Source: Azospirillum fermentarium
GTDB lineage: Bacteria > Pseudomonadota > Alphaproteobacteria > Azospirillales > Azospirillaceae
Length of the DNA: 64,000 nt
Assembly: GCF_025961205.1 (NCBI RefSeq)
Contig: NZ_JAOQNH010000002.1
Coordinates: 89,501 to 153,500, forward strand
Direction of reading: 5' to 3'
This document shows, piece by piece, positions 7,912-15,311 of this stretch (position 1 is the stretch's first letter; every line of letters starts with the position of its first letter). Position numbers and translations under genes: made by a program. Under the pieces are notes generated by a model. That model was not told the origin of the DNA and searched no databases. It worked only from the letters and a program-made list of their open reading frames with translations.

Positions 7912-10182
7912 ATGAACGTCGTTTCTCCACGCACCACCATCGACCCGGAAACGCGCCAGACATGGCTGTGGGGGGCCACCCGCACGGTCACGCTGGCCGA
8001 CCTGGGGCTGATCGTGCGGCGGCGGCTGTGGCTGGCGCTGATCCCGCTGTTCCTGGTGCTGCTGCCGGGGCTGGCGGTCATCGTGATGTTGAAGCCGTTC
8101 TACACCGCCACCGGCTCCCTGGTCATCAAGCAGCCCGACGTGCCTGCAGCCCAGCTCGCCCCGCGCGCCGGTCAGGCCGCCGTGGACATCCAGACCCATC
8201 TGGAGGTGCTGAATTCCGAACGGCTGGCCCGTCAGGCCATCGCCGAGGCGAAGCTGGCGGAGCGGGTGGAATTCAACCCCGCCGTCGATCCGCCCACCGG
8301 CTGGCTGGCGTCGCTGAAGATGCCCGACTGGAAAGGCTGGCTGGCCGGGATGGGCATCGGCCCCGCCCGCTGGGCCAAGGCGCCGGGCGAGGGGGGCGAG
8401 GCCGTCCCCGACCCGGTGGAGGCCGAGGTGCTGCCCCGCTTCCGCGATCAGCTGCGGGTGGTGCCCATGGGTGATTCCCGCGTGATCCAGATCCAGTTCA
8501 CCGCCCAGGATCCGGCGCTGGCTTCCGCCGTCACCAACCTGATGGGGCAGCTTTTCATCACCTACCAGCTCGATGCCAAGCTGGAGACCAAGCGCGTCGC
8601 CACCACCTGGCTGAACAGCCGGATCGCCGACCTGCGGCAGAAGGTGGAGGAGGCCGAACACAAGGTGGAAGCCTTCCGCGCCAACGCCGGCATCGTGCAG
8701 GGGCGTACCTCCAACCTCGTGTCGGAACAGCTCTCCACCATCGGTACCGAACTGCTGACCGCGCAGGCCACCGCCGACAGCGCCGCCGCCCGGCTGCGCG
8801 AGGTGCAAGGCGCGCTGAACACCCGCGGCCCCCGCGCGGTGCTGGAGATGATGACCGCCGCCAACCCCGGCGTCGGCGCCCTGCTGCAGAGCGACATCGC
8901 CGCCCGCCAGCGTCAGGCGCAGTTGCTGTCCAACTACGGCCCGTCGCACCCGTCGGTCGTCAACAGCCGGTCGGAAGTGGCCTCGCTGGATGCCAAGATC
9001 ACGGCGGAGGCCAACAACGCCGTCGCCGCCGTGCGCAGCGAGGCCGCCGTGGCCGCCCGCAAGGTCACCACGCTGGAGGAATCCCGCCGCGCGCTGGAAG
9101 GCGAACTGGGCCGCACCAAATCGGCCGAGGTGCAGATGCGCGACCTGGAGCGCGAGGCGGAGGCCAACCGCCTGCTGCTCACCGACTATGCCCAGCAGCT
9201 GAACACCCATGAGCGGGTCGCCATCGACCAGCCCGACGCCTGGGTGCTGTCGGGGGCCGCCGAACCGTCGCTGCCCTCCGGCCCCAACCGCAAGCTGCTG
9301 GCCGCCGGCGCCGTCATCGTGGCCGTGGCCCTGTGGCTGCTGCTGGTGGTGGCGGCGGAGCTGATGGAAAACGGCATCCGCGGCAGCGAGGACGTGCGCC
9401 ACGCGCTCGACGCCCACCCGCTGGGGCTGGTGCCGGTGATCGGCGGGTCGCTGACCGGGCGCCGCGCCCTGGCCCGCCACGTGGTCAACCGTCCGGCGTC
9501 GGCCTATGGCGAGAGCCTGCGCGGCCTCTACACATCGCTGATGATCGAGATGCAGCGGACCGGTGGGGGCAAGGCGGTGATGGTCACCTCCTCCGTCACC
9601 GGAGAAGGCAAGTCGATGCTGGTGGCATCGCTGGGCCGCATGGTGACGCAGCAGGGGCAGCGGGTGCTGATGATCGACGCCGACCTGCGCCGCCCGTCGC
9701 TGGAAAACCTGCTGGGCGGCACCCTGCAGCCGCTGGCCGAGCCGCTGCCGGCGGACGCCGGGATCGCCGGGATGATCCGTCAGGACGCGCTGACCGGTGC
9801 CCACGTCATCACCGCCGGCGCCCTGGCCGCCTCGCTGAAGGCCATGGGGCGTTCGTCCCACGCGCTGGGCCGTGACGAACTGGCGGCGGTGCTGGCGGCG
9901 GTGCGGCATCTGTACGACCTGATCCTGATCGACACGCCGCCGGTCGCCCCGGTCGCCGATTCCCGCGCGCTGGCGCAGGCGGTGGACCAGTGCATCTTCG
10001 TGGTGCAGTGGAACCGCACCAGCCCGCGGGTGGCCCGCTTCGCGCTCGACCAGCTGCGTGATGCCGGGGCGCGGGTGGCCGGCGTGGCGGTGACCCAGGT
10101 CCACAGCCGCAAGCACGCGCTGTACGGCTTCGGCGACAGTGCGGTGTCGGCCCGCGCCGCCTACCGCTACTACTCGGGCTGA
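7912..10182 (+). CDS. Polysaccharide co-polymerase with BY-kinase domain (Wzc/ExoP type)
   Basis: A 756-residue inner-membrane protein that couples chain-length control to tyrosine phosphorylation. A Wzz domain begins near residue 22; transmembrane segment 1 is about residues 40-62, followed by a periplasmic region with coiled coils (about 220-290 and 340-420) and transmembrane segment 2 at about 462-485. The cytoplasmic kinase has Walker A (TSSVTGEGKSM, about 558), Walker A' (VLMIDADLRRPS, about 584) and Walker B (LILIDTPPVAPVADS, about 670). The tail ends with clustered tyrosines (LYGFGD and YRYYSG), the usual autophosphorylation site. No Wza export protein or cognate phosphatase is visible nearby. 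It lies mid-way in the rightward unit, 5 bases before the GT2 gene. Confidence 0.93.
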   Translation: MNVVSPRTTIDPETRQTWLWGATRTVTLADLGLIVRRRLWLALIPLFLVLLPGLAVIVMLKPFYTATGSLVIKQPDVPAAQLAPRAGQAAVDIQTHLEVLNSERLARQAIAEAKLAERVEFNPAVDPPTGWLASLKMPDWKGWLAGMGIGPARWAKAPGEGGEAVPDPVEAEVLPRFRDQLRVVPMGDSRVIQIQFTAQDPALASAVTNLMGQLFITYQLDAKLETKRVATTWLNSRIADLRQKVEEAEHKVEAFRANAGIVQGRTSNLVSEQLSTIGTELLTAQATADSAAARLREVQGALNTRGPRAVLEMMTAANPGVGALLQSDIAARQRQAQLLSNYGPSHPSVVNSRSEVASLDAKITAEANNAVAAVRSEAAVAARKVTTLEESRRALEGELGRTKSAEVQMRDLEREAEANRLLLTDYAQQLNTHERVAIDQPDAWVLSGAAEPSLPSGPNRKLLAAGAVIVAVALWLLLVVAAELMENGIRGSEDVRHALDAHPLGLVPVIGGSLTGRRALARHVVNRPASAYGESLRGLYTSLMIEMQRTGGGKAVMVTSSVTGEGKSMLVASLGRMVTQQGQRVLMIDADLRRPSLENLLGGTLQPLAEPLPADAGIAGMIRQDALTGAHVITAGALAASLKAMGRSSHALGRDELAAVLAAVRHLYDLILIDTPPVAPVADSRALAQAVDQCIFVVQWNRTSPRVARFALDQLRDAGARVAGVAVTQVHSRKHALYGFGDSAVSARAAYRYYSG

Positions 10183-10186
10183 GATC

Positions 10187-11224
10187 ATGACCGCTTCGTT
10201 TCAGAGCTTCACCGGGGGGGATTGGCGGCGTGCCGCCGATGCCCTTCCCCCCGGCGGGCGGCTGACCATCGGGGTCATCGCCCGCAACGGAATGCCGTTC
10301 CTTCTGCCCTGCCTGGAGTCCCTGCCGCCGCCGGACCTGTTCGGCGGGCGGCTCGACATCGTGCTGGTGGACAGCGCGTCCACCGACGGCACCACCGGGG
10401 CCATGACCGATTTCGCCTTCGCCCGTCCCGACACCCGCGTGTACCGGCTGGACGGGCAGGTCAACGCCGCGGTGGCCCGCAATACCGTGCTGGCCCACGC
10501 CCGTCCGGGCTATCTGATGCTGCTGGACGGCGACATGGTGGCCGCCCCCGATTTCCTCGCCACCGCCATTGCGCTGATCGCGGGGGGGCAAGCGGGGGCG
10601 GTGGTGGGCGCGCTGAAGGAACAGCGTTTCGACGCCGGCAACAACCCCGAGGGTGACGTCATCTGGCGCCACCCGCCCGAAGGGCCGGTGCCGGTCAGCC
10701 TGACCGGCGGGGCCATCCTGCTGGGGCCGCAGGCGCTGGAACCGGGCCTGCGCTACGACGAGAAGCAGAAGATGTGCGAGGATTGGGATTTCGCGCTCCG
10801 CCTGTCGGGGCGTCACCGCATCCTGCGCATCCCGGTGTGCATGGCGCTGCACCTGACCCATTACTATTTCTCGCCCCAGCGGCAGATGAGCTATTACCGC
10901 GACCTGCGGCCCAGTGCGGTGGGCCAGTTGCTGCGCAAGCATCTGGCCCATCCCGCCCGGCTGGCGGCGGTGCTGAACCGCGAGCGGGGCATCGTGGCCG
11001 GCGGCGGGCTGCAGGGGCTGGCGCTGCTGGCCGCCGCCGCCGGGTCGCTGCCGCTGGCGCTGCTGGCGCTGGCCGGGCTGCTGGCCGACAGCGGGCGGGC
11101 GTGGTGGCGGGGCAAGCTGCCGGAATGGGCGGGCACCCGTCTGGCCGGTCCGTGGATCCTCCTGTACGGCCTTGTCACCCCTGGCCCGGCGCTGCTGCGC
11201 TACGCCGTGCGGCGCATCGCCTGA
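10187..11224 (+). CDS. Glycosyltransferase family 2
   Basis: A 345-residue GT-A enzyme. After a short leader, LTIGVIARNGMPFLLPCLES starts the nucleotide-binding fold, VDSASTDGTTGAM is the conserved Asp-containing loop, and LLDGDMVAAPDF supplies the DxD-like metal site. EDWDFALRLSGRH in the middle is the ED acceptor-side motif of GT2 enzymes. The C-terminal 90 residues are hydrophobic with probable membrane-anchoring helices. The ATG at 10187 overlaps nothing and is 5 bases after the co-polymerase stop; sequence upstream in frame belongs to that gene. It probably adds one sugar to the lipid-linked repeat unit; donor and acceptor cannot be predicted. Confidence 0.88.
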   Translation: MTASFQSFTGGDWRRAADALPPGGRLTIGVIARNGMPFLLPCLESLPPPDLFGGRLDIVLVDSASTDGTTGAMTDFAFARPDTRVYRLDGQVNAAVARNTVLAHARPGYLMLLDGDMVAAPDFLATAIALIAGGQAGAVVGALKEQRFDAGNNPEGDVIWRHPPEGPVPVSLTGGAILLGPQALEPGLRYDEKQKMCEDWDFALRLSGRHRILRIPVCMALHLTHYYFSPQRQMSYYRDLRPSAVGQLLRKHLAHPARLAAVLNRERGIVAGGGLQGLALLAAAAGSLPLALLALAGLLADSGRAWWRGKLPEWAGTRLAGPWILLYGLVTPGPALLRYAVRRIA

Positions 11225-11249
11225 ACCATCGGAAGAAGGGGAAGCGGCC

Positions 11250-12587
11250 ATGGCCCAAACGATGCTTTTCGACCGGACCGGCGTCAGCCTGTGGCGGGTG
11301 GCGCTGGTCACGTTTCTGACCCTGTTCCACAACGAGCTTCTGGCCGTCTTCCTCGGCATGGACGAGGTGATGGTGCGCCAGGGGGGGCTGGCGGTGCTCA
11401 CCATGCTGTCGCTGGGGGCCTTTGCCGTGCTGGTGTGGCGGGGGATGGTGTTCGCCCACCCCTTCCTGCTGTGGCCGCTGGGGTTGCTGGTGCTGTTCCT
11501 GGTGGTGTCGCTGTTCGCCAACACGGTGTTCTTCCCCAAGCCGCTCAGCCACTGGCTGGCGGCCCATTACGTCTATCTGCCGGTGCTGCAGGTCTATCTG
11601 CTGGTGGCGCTGCGCTGCACGGCCAAGGACGTGGTGTGGGGCCTGATCGCTGCGGGCGTCATCGCCGCCGCCCTGATGATCGGGTACGAGGCGGGGGCGC
11701 TGCCCATGCTGCGCAGCTTCGTCCGCCGCTCCATCTTCGGCCAGGACGTGGCCCGCATCGTCATCATGAAGTACGAGTTCTTCTTCGCCTCCCTGGCCTT
11801 GTTCGTGCTGGTGCTGTCGTCGCGGATGGGACCGGGGTGGAAGGCGGGGGCGCTGGCGGTGCTGGGCGTGTGCCTGGCGCTGCAGGTGCAGCTGGTGCAG
11901 AGCCGGCAGGGGCTGATCGCCATGGCCGTGGGCGTGGCGGTGGCGCTGCTGCTGGACCGCCAGACGTTCCAGTTCCGCCCCTTTCTGGTGCGCGCGGCCA
12001 TGGCGCTGTGCGCCATCGTGGTGCTGCCGGTCCTGCTGGAGCCGTACATCGCGCTGCTGGCCCGCGACGACCTGATGGAATCCCGCGAACTGAACGTCGC
12101 CATCCGGTTCGAGACGTTCTTCCACTACCTGCCGATCTTTCTCGATACCGGCGGGGTGGGGTTCGGCATGTCGGCCCCGTCGGGGCGGATCAACAACATC
12201 ATCGCCGCCTCGCTGGCCCAGCACGTCAACTTCACCGACCTCGGCCTCTATGGGGCGCTGTTCCAGTTCGGCGTGCTGGGCGGGGGGGCGGCGGTGTACC
12301 TGACCTTCCAGGCGGTGAAGGTGGGCATCGGCGGCGCCCGCCGCTTCGATGCCGACGAGCGGTGGTGTGCCGCGGTGATGGCCGGCTATTTCGTCGGCTG
12401 GCTGTGCGTGCCGGTGCCGATCAACGCCTTCACCTTCACCTCCTCCATCCATTTCGGGTCGCTGGTCATTCTGGTGATCTGGCACATGCGCGCCCACCTG
12501 CGCTTCCTGGCGCTCACCCGCCCCGCCGCCGGGGAGCCCGCCGCCCATCCGAACGGGGTGGTGCCGGCCGCGCCGGGGGTAGGCTGA
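11250..12587 (+). CDS. O-antigen polymerase/ligase-like membrane protein (Wzy-type)
   Basis: A 445-residue polytopic membrane protein with about 11-12 hydrophobic helices and a large extramembrane loop (about residues 270-320) containing RFETFFHYLPIF and DTGGVGFGMSAPSGR, as in Wzy polymerases and WaaL ligases. Wzy proteins join undecaprenyl-linked repeat units at the periplasmic face. The ATG at 11250 has GAAGGGGAAGCGG upstream and falls 25 bases after the GT2 gene. A second protein of this class sits at 34129-35403. Sequence in this family is poorly conserved, so the call rests on topology, the periplasmic loop and location next to the co-polymerase. Confidence 0.75.
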   Translation: MAQTMLFDRTGVSLWRVALVTFLTLFHNELLAVFLGMDEVMVRQGGLAVLTMLSLGAFAVLVWRGMVFAHPFLLWPLGLLVLFLVVSLFANTVFFPKPLSHWLAAHYVYLPVLQVYLLVALRCTAKDVVWGLIAAGVIAAALMIGYEAGALPMLRSFVRRSIFGQDVARIVIMKYEFFFASLALFVLVLSSRMGPGWKAGALAVLGVCLALQVQLVQSRQGLIAMAVGVAVALLLDRQTFQFRPFLVRAAMALCAIVVLPVLLEPYIALLARDDLMESRELNVAIRFETFFHYLPIFLDTGGVGFGMSAPSGRINNIIAASLAQHVNFTDLGLYGALFQFGVLGGGAAVYLTFQAVKVGIGGARRFDADERWCAAVMAGYFVGWLCVPVPINAFTFTSSIHFGSLVILVIWHMRAHLRFLALTRPAAGEPAAHPNGVVPAAPGVG

Positions 12588-12670
12588 CCGCTTTCTTGCC
12601 GGTGGGCGGCGATCCGACCACCATCGGCGCACACCCTCTTCTTCATGCAAACGGGAAGGAACGGCCCGTC

Positions 12671-13072
12671 ATGCCGTCTTGTGCAAAGACCCTTGTGGCG
12701 GCGGCCCTGCTGGCCCCGCTGCTGGCCGGCTGCGTCGGCGGGGAGGAGCGTCACGCCGCCCTGGACCCGGAAAAGGTGGAGCGCGGGCGCGACCTGTTCG
12801 CCACCTGTGCCGCCTGCCACGACATCCGCAAGCGCCGCAACGGCGTCGGCCCCCATCTGGTGGGGATCGTCGGCCGTCCGGCGGGACAGGCCCGCGGCTA
12901 TGCCTATTCCGAGGCCATGGCGGGGCAGGGGGACCGGGATTGGACGCCCGATGCCCTGCGCGCCTTCCTGCTTGACCCCGAAGCGGCGGTGCCGGGCACC
13001 AACATGGCCATCACCGGCCTGCCGCCCGCCGATGCCGACGCCGTGGTCACCTATCTGCTGAGCCGGGAGTAA
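12671..13072 (+). CDS. Lipoprotein cytochrome c, class I
   Basis: A 133-residue exported haem protein. The N-terminus is a lipoprotein signal: a hydrophobic stretch ending in LLAGC at about residues 17-21, so the mature protein would begin with lipidated Cys. FATCAACHDIRK provides the CxxCH haem-attachment site, GVGPHLVGIVGR the conserved loop, and GTNMAITGL the distal methionine ligand, the pattern of cytochrome c2/c550. Six bases separate its stop from the GMC flavoprotein start, so it very probably accepts that enzyme's electrons and passes them to the respiratory chain, as in membrane-bound sugar and alcohol dehydrogenases (inference from known FAD-GMC/cytochrome pairs). Confidence 0.88.
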   Translation: MPSCAKTLVAAALLAPLLAGCVGGEERHAALDPEKVERGRDLFATCAACHDIRKRRNGVGPHLVGIVGRPAGQARGYAYSEAMAGQGDRDWTPDALRAFLLDPEAAVPGTNMAITGLPPADADAVVTYLLSRE

Positions 13073-13078
13073 GCCCCC

Positions 13079-14737
13079 ATGCCCATCACCCTCAACCGCC
13101 GCACCCTGCTGGCCGCGGGGGCGGCGGCGCTGCTGACGCGCCCCGTCTTCGCCACCCCCGGCACCAGCGGCTTTGCCGACGCGCTGACCGACGACGTGCC
13201 GGCGGTGCTGGACACCGACCTGTGCATCGTCGGCGCCGGGGCCGCGGGCATGACGCTGGCCATGCAGCTTGCCGACGCCCCCATCCGCATCCTGATGCTG
13301 GAAAGCGGCGGGCTGGACATCGACGGCCAGACCCAGGGGCTGTACCGCGGGGCCAACACCGGCCTGCCGTACTTCGACCTGACCGCGTGCCGGCTGCGCT
13401 ATCTGGGCGGCACCACCAACCATTGGGGCGGGTACTGCCGCCCCAACGACCCCATCGACTATCAGGGGCGGCCCGACCTGGGCGTGCCGGCGTGGCCGGT
13501 GACGGCGGCGGATCTCGCCCCCCACATCAACCGCGCCGCCGCCATGCTGGGTCTGACACCCGAAGGGTGGGATCCGGCGTTCCAGCTCCGCGCCCGCAAG
13601 CTGCCGGAAAACGACCTGCTGGAAGCGCACGGCGACACGCTGATGACCAAGGTGTTCCAGATCAGCCAGCAGGTGCGCTTCCGCCCCCTCTACCGCGACC
13701 GGCTGATGGCGCAGGGGAACCTGAAGCTGCTGCTGCACGCCAACGTGACCCACATCGGCCTGGACCCGGACGGGCGGCGGGTGGAGCGGCTGACCGTGCG
13801 CGCGCTGAACGGCAGGACCACCGAGGTGCGGGCCAAGCGCGTCGTCCTGGCCTGCCACGCCATCGAGAACGCCCGGCTGCTGCTGTCGTCCGACGACGTG
13901 ATGCCGACGGGGGTGGGCAACGCCCACGGCCATGTGGGCCGCCATTTCATGGAGCACGCCCATGTGATCTCCGGCGTGTTCATCCCCGCCAAGGGGAAGT
14001 TTCCGGCCATCTATGATTCGGACTACATGGCCTCCCTCAACGTCAACGCGAACCTCGGCCTGACCGAGGCGGCGATGCGCCGCCGGGGCATCCTGCAGTA
14101 CTACTGCCGATTCCTGGTGCCGCAGGAGAACGAGGCGGTGCGCGCGGCGATGGGCCGCATGAAGGACGCCTTCTGGGAGCCGTTCGACCCCGCCTTCCTC
14201 GACGATGTGGCGGAGGTGATGGGCAACCTGCCCAGTGCGGCGGCGGCGGTGCGGGACAAGCTGACCACCACCCGCGGCGACGCCCGCTATTACCTGCTGG
14301 ACCACCGCATCGAACAGGCGCCCAACCCGGCGTCGCGCATCGAACTGTCGGCGGAGCGCGATGCGCTGGGCAACCGCCGGGCCAACCTGCACTGGGCCTT
14401 GAACGATCTCGACTACAAGACCTTCCAGCAGGGGCAGGCGGCGGTGGCCGAGGCCATGACCGCGCTGGGCATGGGCGAATTCCGCCTGCGCACCCTGGAT
14501 GCCGACGAGGTGGACCGCAAGGTCCGCGGCCATTTCCACCACATCGGCACCACCCGCATGAGCGAACGCCCCGAGGATGGGGTGGTGGACGCCAATTGCC
14601 GGGTGCATGGGCTGGAAAACCTGTACGTCGCCGGCAGCGGCGTGTTCCCCACCGCCGGTTATTCCGGCCCGACCATGATGCTCATCGCGCTGGCCATCCG
14701 GCTGTCCACCCATCTGAAGGAAGGAACCGCGGCATGA
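13079..14737 (+). CDS. GMC-family FAD-dependent oxidoreductase, exported
   Basis: A 552-residue flavoprotein. The first residues (NRRTLLAAGAAALLTRPVFA) look like a twin-arginine leader. The FAD dinucleotide fold follows: CIVGAGAAGMTLAMQLA near residue 49 and a strand ending in LMLESGG. GGTTNHWGGYCRPND is the GMC signature region, and HHIGTTRMS with NLYVAGSGVFPTAGYSGPT forms the C-terminal active-site domain. Family members oxidise sugar, polyol or alcohol hydroxyls; forms paired with a cytochrome c use it as acceptor, as in fructose and gluconate dehydrogenases. The cytochrome gene is 6 bases upstream and the next gene overlaps its stop by 4 bases. Placement inside the EPS locus suggests an oxidation of a polysaccharide or monosaccharide, which is unproven. 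Confidence 0.88.
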   Translation: MPITLNRRTLLAAGAAALLTRPVFATPGTSGFADALTDDVPAVLDTDLCIVGAGAAGMTLAMQLADAPIRILMLESGGLDIDGQTQGLYRGANTGLPYFDLTACRLRYLGGTTNHWGGYCRPNDPIDYQGRPDLGVPAWPVTAADLAPHINRAAAMLGLTPEGWDPAFQLRARKLPENDLLEAHGDTLMTKVFQISQQVRFRPLYRDRLMAQGNLKLLLHANVTHIGLDPDGRRVERLTVRALNGRTTEVRAKRVVLACHAIENARLLLSSDDVMPTGVGNAHGHVGRHFMEHAHVISGVFIPAKGKFPAIYDSDYMASLNVNANLGLTEAAMRRRGILQYYCRFLVPQENEAVRAAMGRMKDAFWEPFDPAFLDDVAEVMGNLPSAAAAVRDKLTTTRGDARYYLLDHRIEQAPNPASRIELSAERDALGNRRANLHWALNDLDYKTFQQGQAAVAEAMTALGMGEFRLRTLDADEVDRKVRGHFHHIGTTRMSERPEDGVVDANCRVHGLENLYVAGSGVFPTAGYSGPTMMLIALAIRLSTHLKEGTAA

Positions 14738-14943
14738 TCCCCCGTCTTGTCCTGGCGCTGGTGGCGCTGCTGCTGCCGCCCCTGTCGCTGGTGTTCGCCT
14801 CGGCGTGGCCGGGCCGCATCGTGCCCGCCGTTGCCGCGGCGGCGGGCGCGGCGGTGCTGTTTTTTGTGTGGACCGGGCCGGGCCTGCTGCTGTGGCTGGC
14901 CGCCGGCATCATCGCGGCGGTGACCGTTTTGCGCAAAAGGTGA
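14734..14943 (+). CDS. Small two-helix membrane protein
   Basis: A 69-residue protein that is hydrophobic throughout: LALVALLLPPLSLVFASAW, then two segments at about residues 32-46 and 48-63, ending in basic RKR. The LLLPPL motif recalls YqaE/Pmp3 (UPF0057) stress-membrane proteins, but the resemblance is short and I give it only as a possibility. Its ATG overlaps the GMC oxidoreductase stop (ATGA), which together with the cytochrome gene makes a three-gene operon, so it may anchor or help assemble that complex. It is the last gene before the RTX lyase. Confidence 0.6.
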   Translation: MIPRLVLALVALLLPPLSLVFASAWPGRIVPAVAAAAGAAVLFFVWTGPGLLLWLAAGIIAAVTVLRKR

Positions 14944-15311
14944 GGTCTTAACCGTTTATGCGGCGTCGCATGAGGTAGTTTGGGCAAGGGAGGGACGAAC
15001 CCATGGCGAAAGGCATAGAACCTTTGTTGTCCCCCCGCCACATGTGGCTCATATGCCGCCGTTATATAAAATTTAGCCTAAACAAGTCTTACTTTCGCCC
15101 CATGGACCGGCGCTATGGTTTGGGCACCGACGGAGCCGGTCAGAACACACGATGGACCGGATACCCTGGCGCCTTACGGCGCGCCTCGCCGGTCCGGTCA
15201 TCGAGCGTTAGCGCTGCATGCCTGGTTGTCCTGGTGGCAACCCTGGCACACGCTGGTGGTTTTGACCGACAGGCTGGCTCCGTCCTTGCGAAACACAAGG
15301 AGACGCCTGCC
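14944..15311. other. Intergenic promoter region before the RTX lyase
   Basis: 368 bases without a convincing gene. Bases 15055-15105 are far richer in A and T than the surroundings (TTATATAAAATTTAGCC), as expected for a promoter. The lyase frame is open back to 15003, but codons here (ATA, TTA, CTA, AAA) lack the GC-rich third positions of real genes in this genome. The upstream ATG is therefore rejected in favour of the one at 15312, which has an AAGGAGA site. Confidence 0.6.

Noticed and set aside
7882-10188. A 768-codon open frame on the minus strand
   Set aside because: It is antisense to the co-polymerase gene and its product is a His/Gln/Gly/Arg-rich low-complexity sequence, the usual shadow of a high-GC gene.
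15003-15311. An N-terminal extension of the RTX lyase with a hydrophobic, signal-like stretch
   Set aside because: The codons are rich in A/T third positions, unlike all real genes here, a promoter-like AT patch lies inside, and the ATG at 15312 has a proper ribosome binding site.
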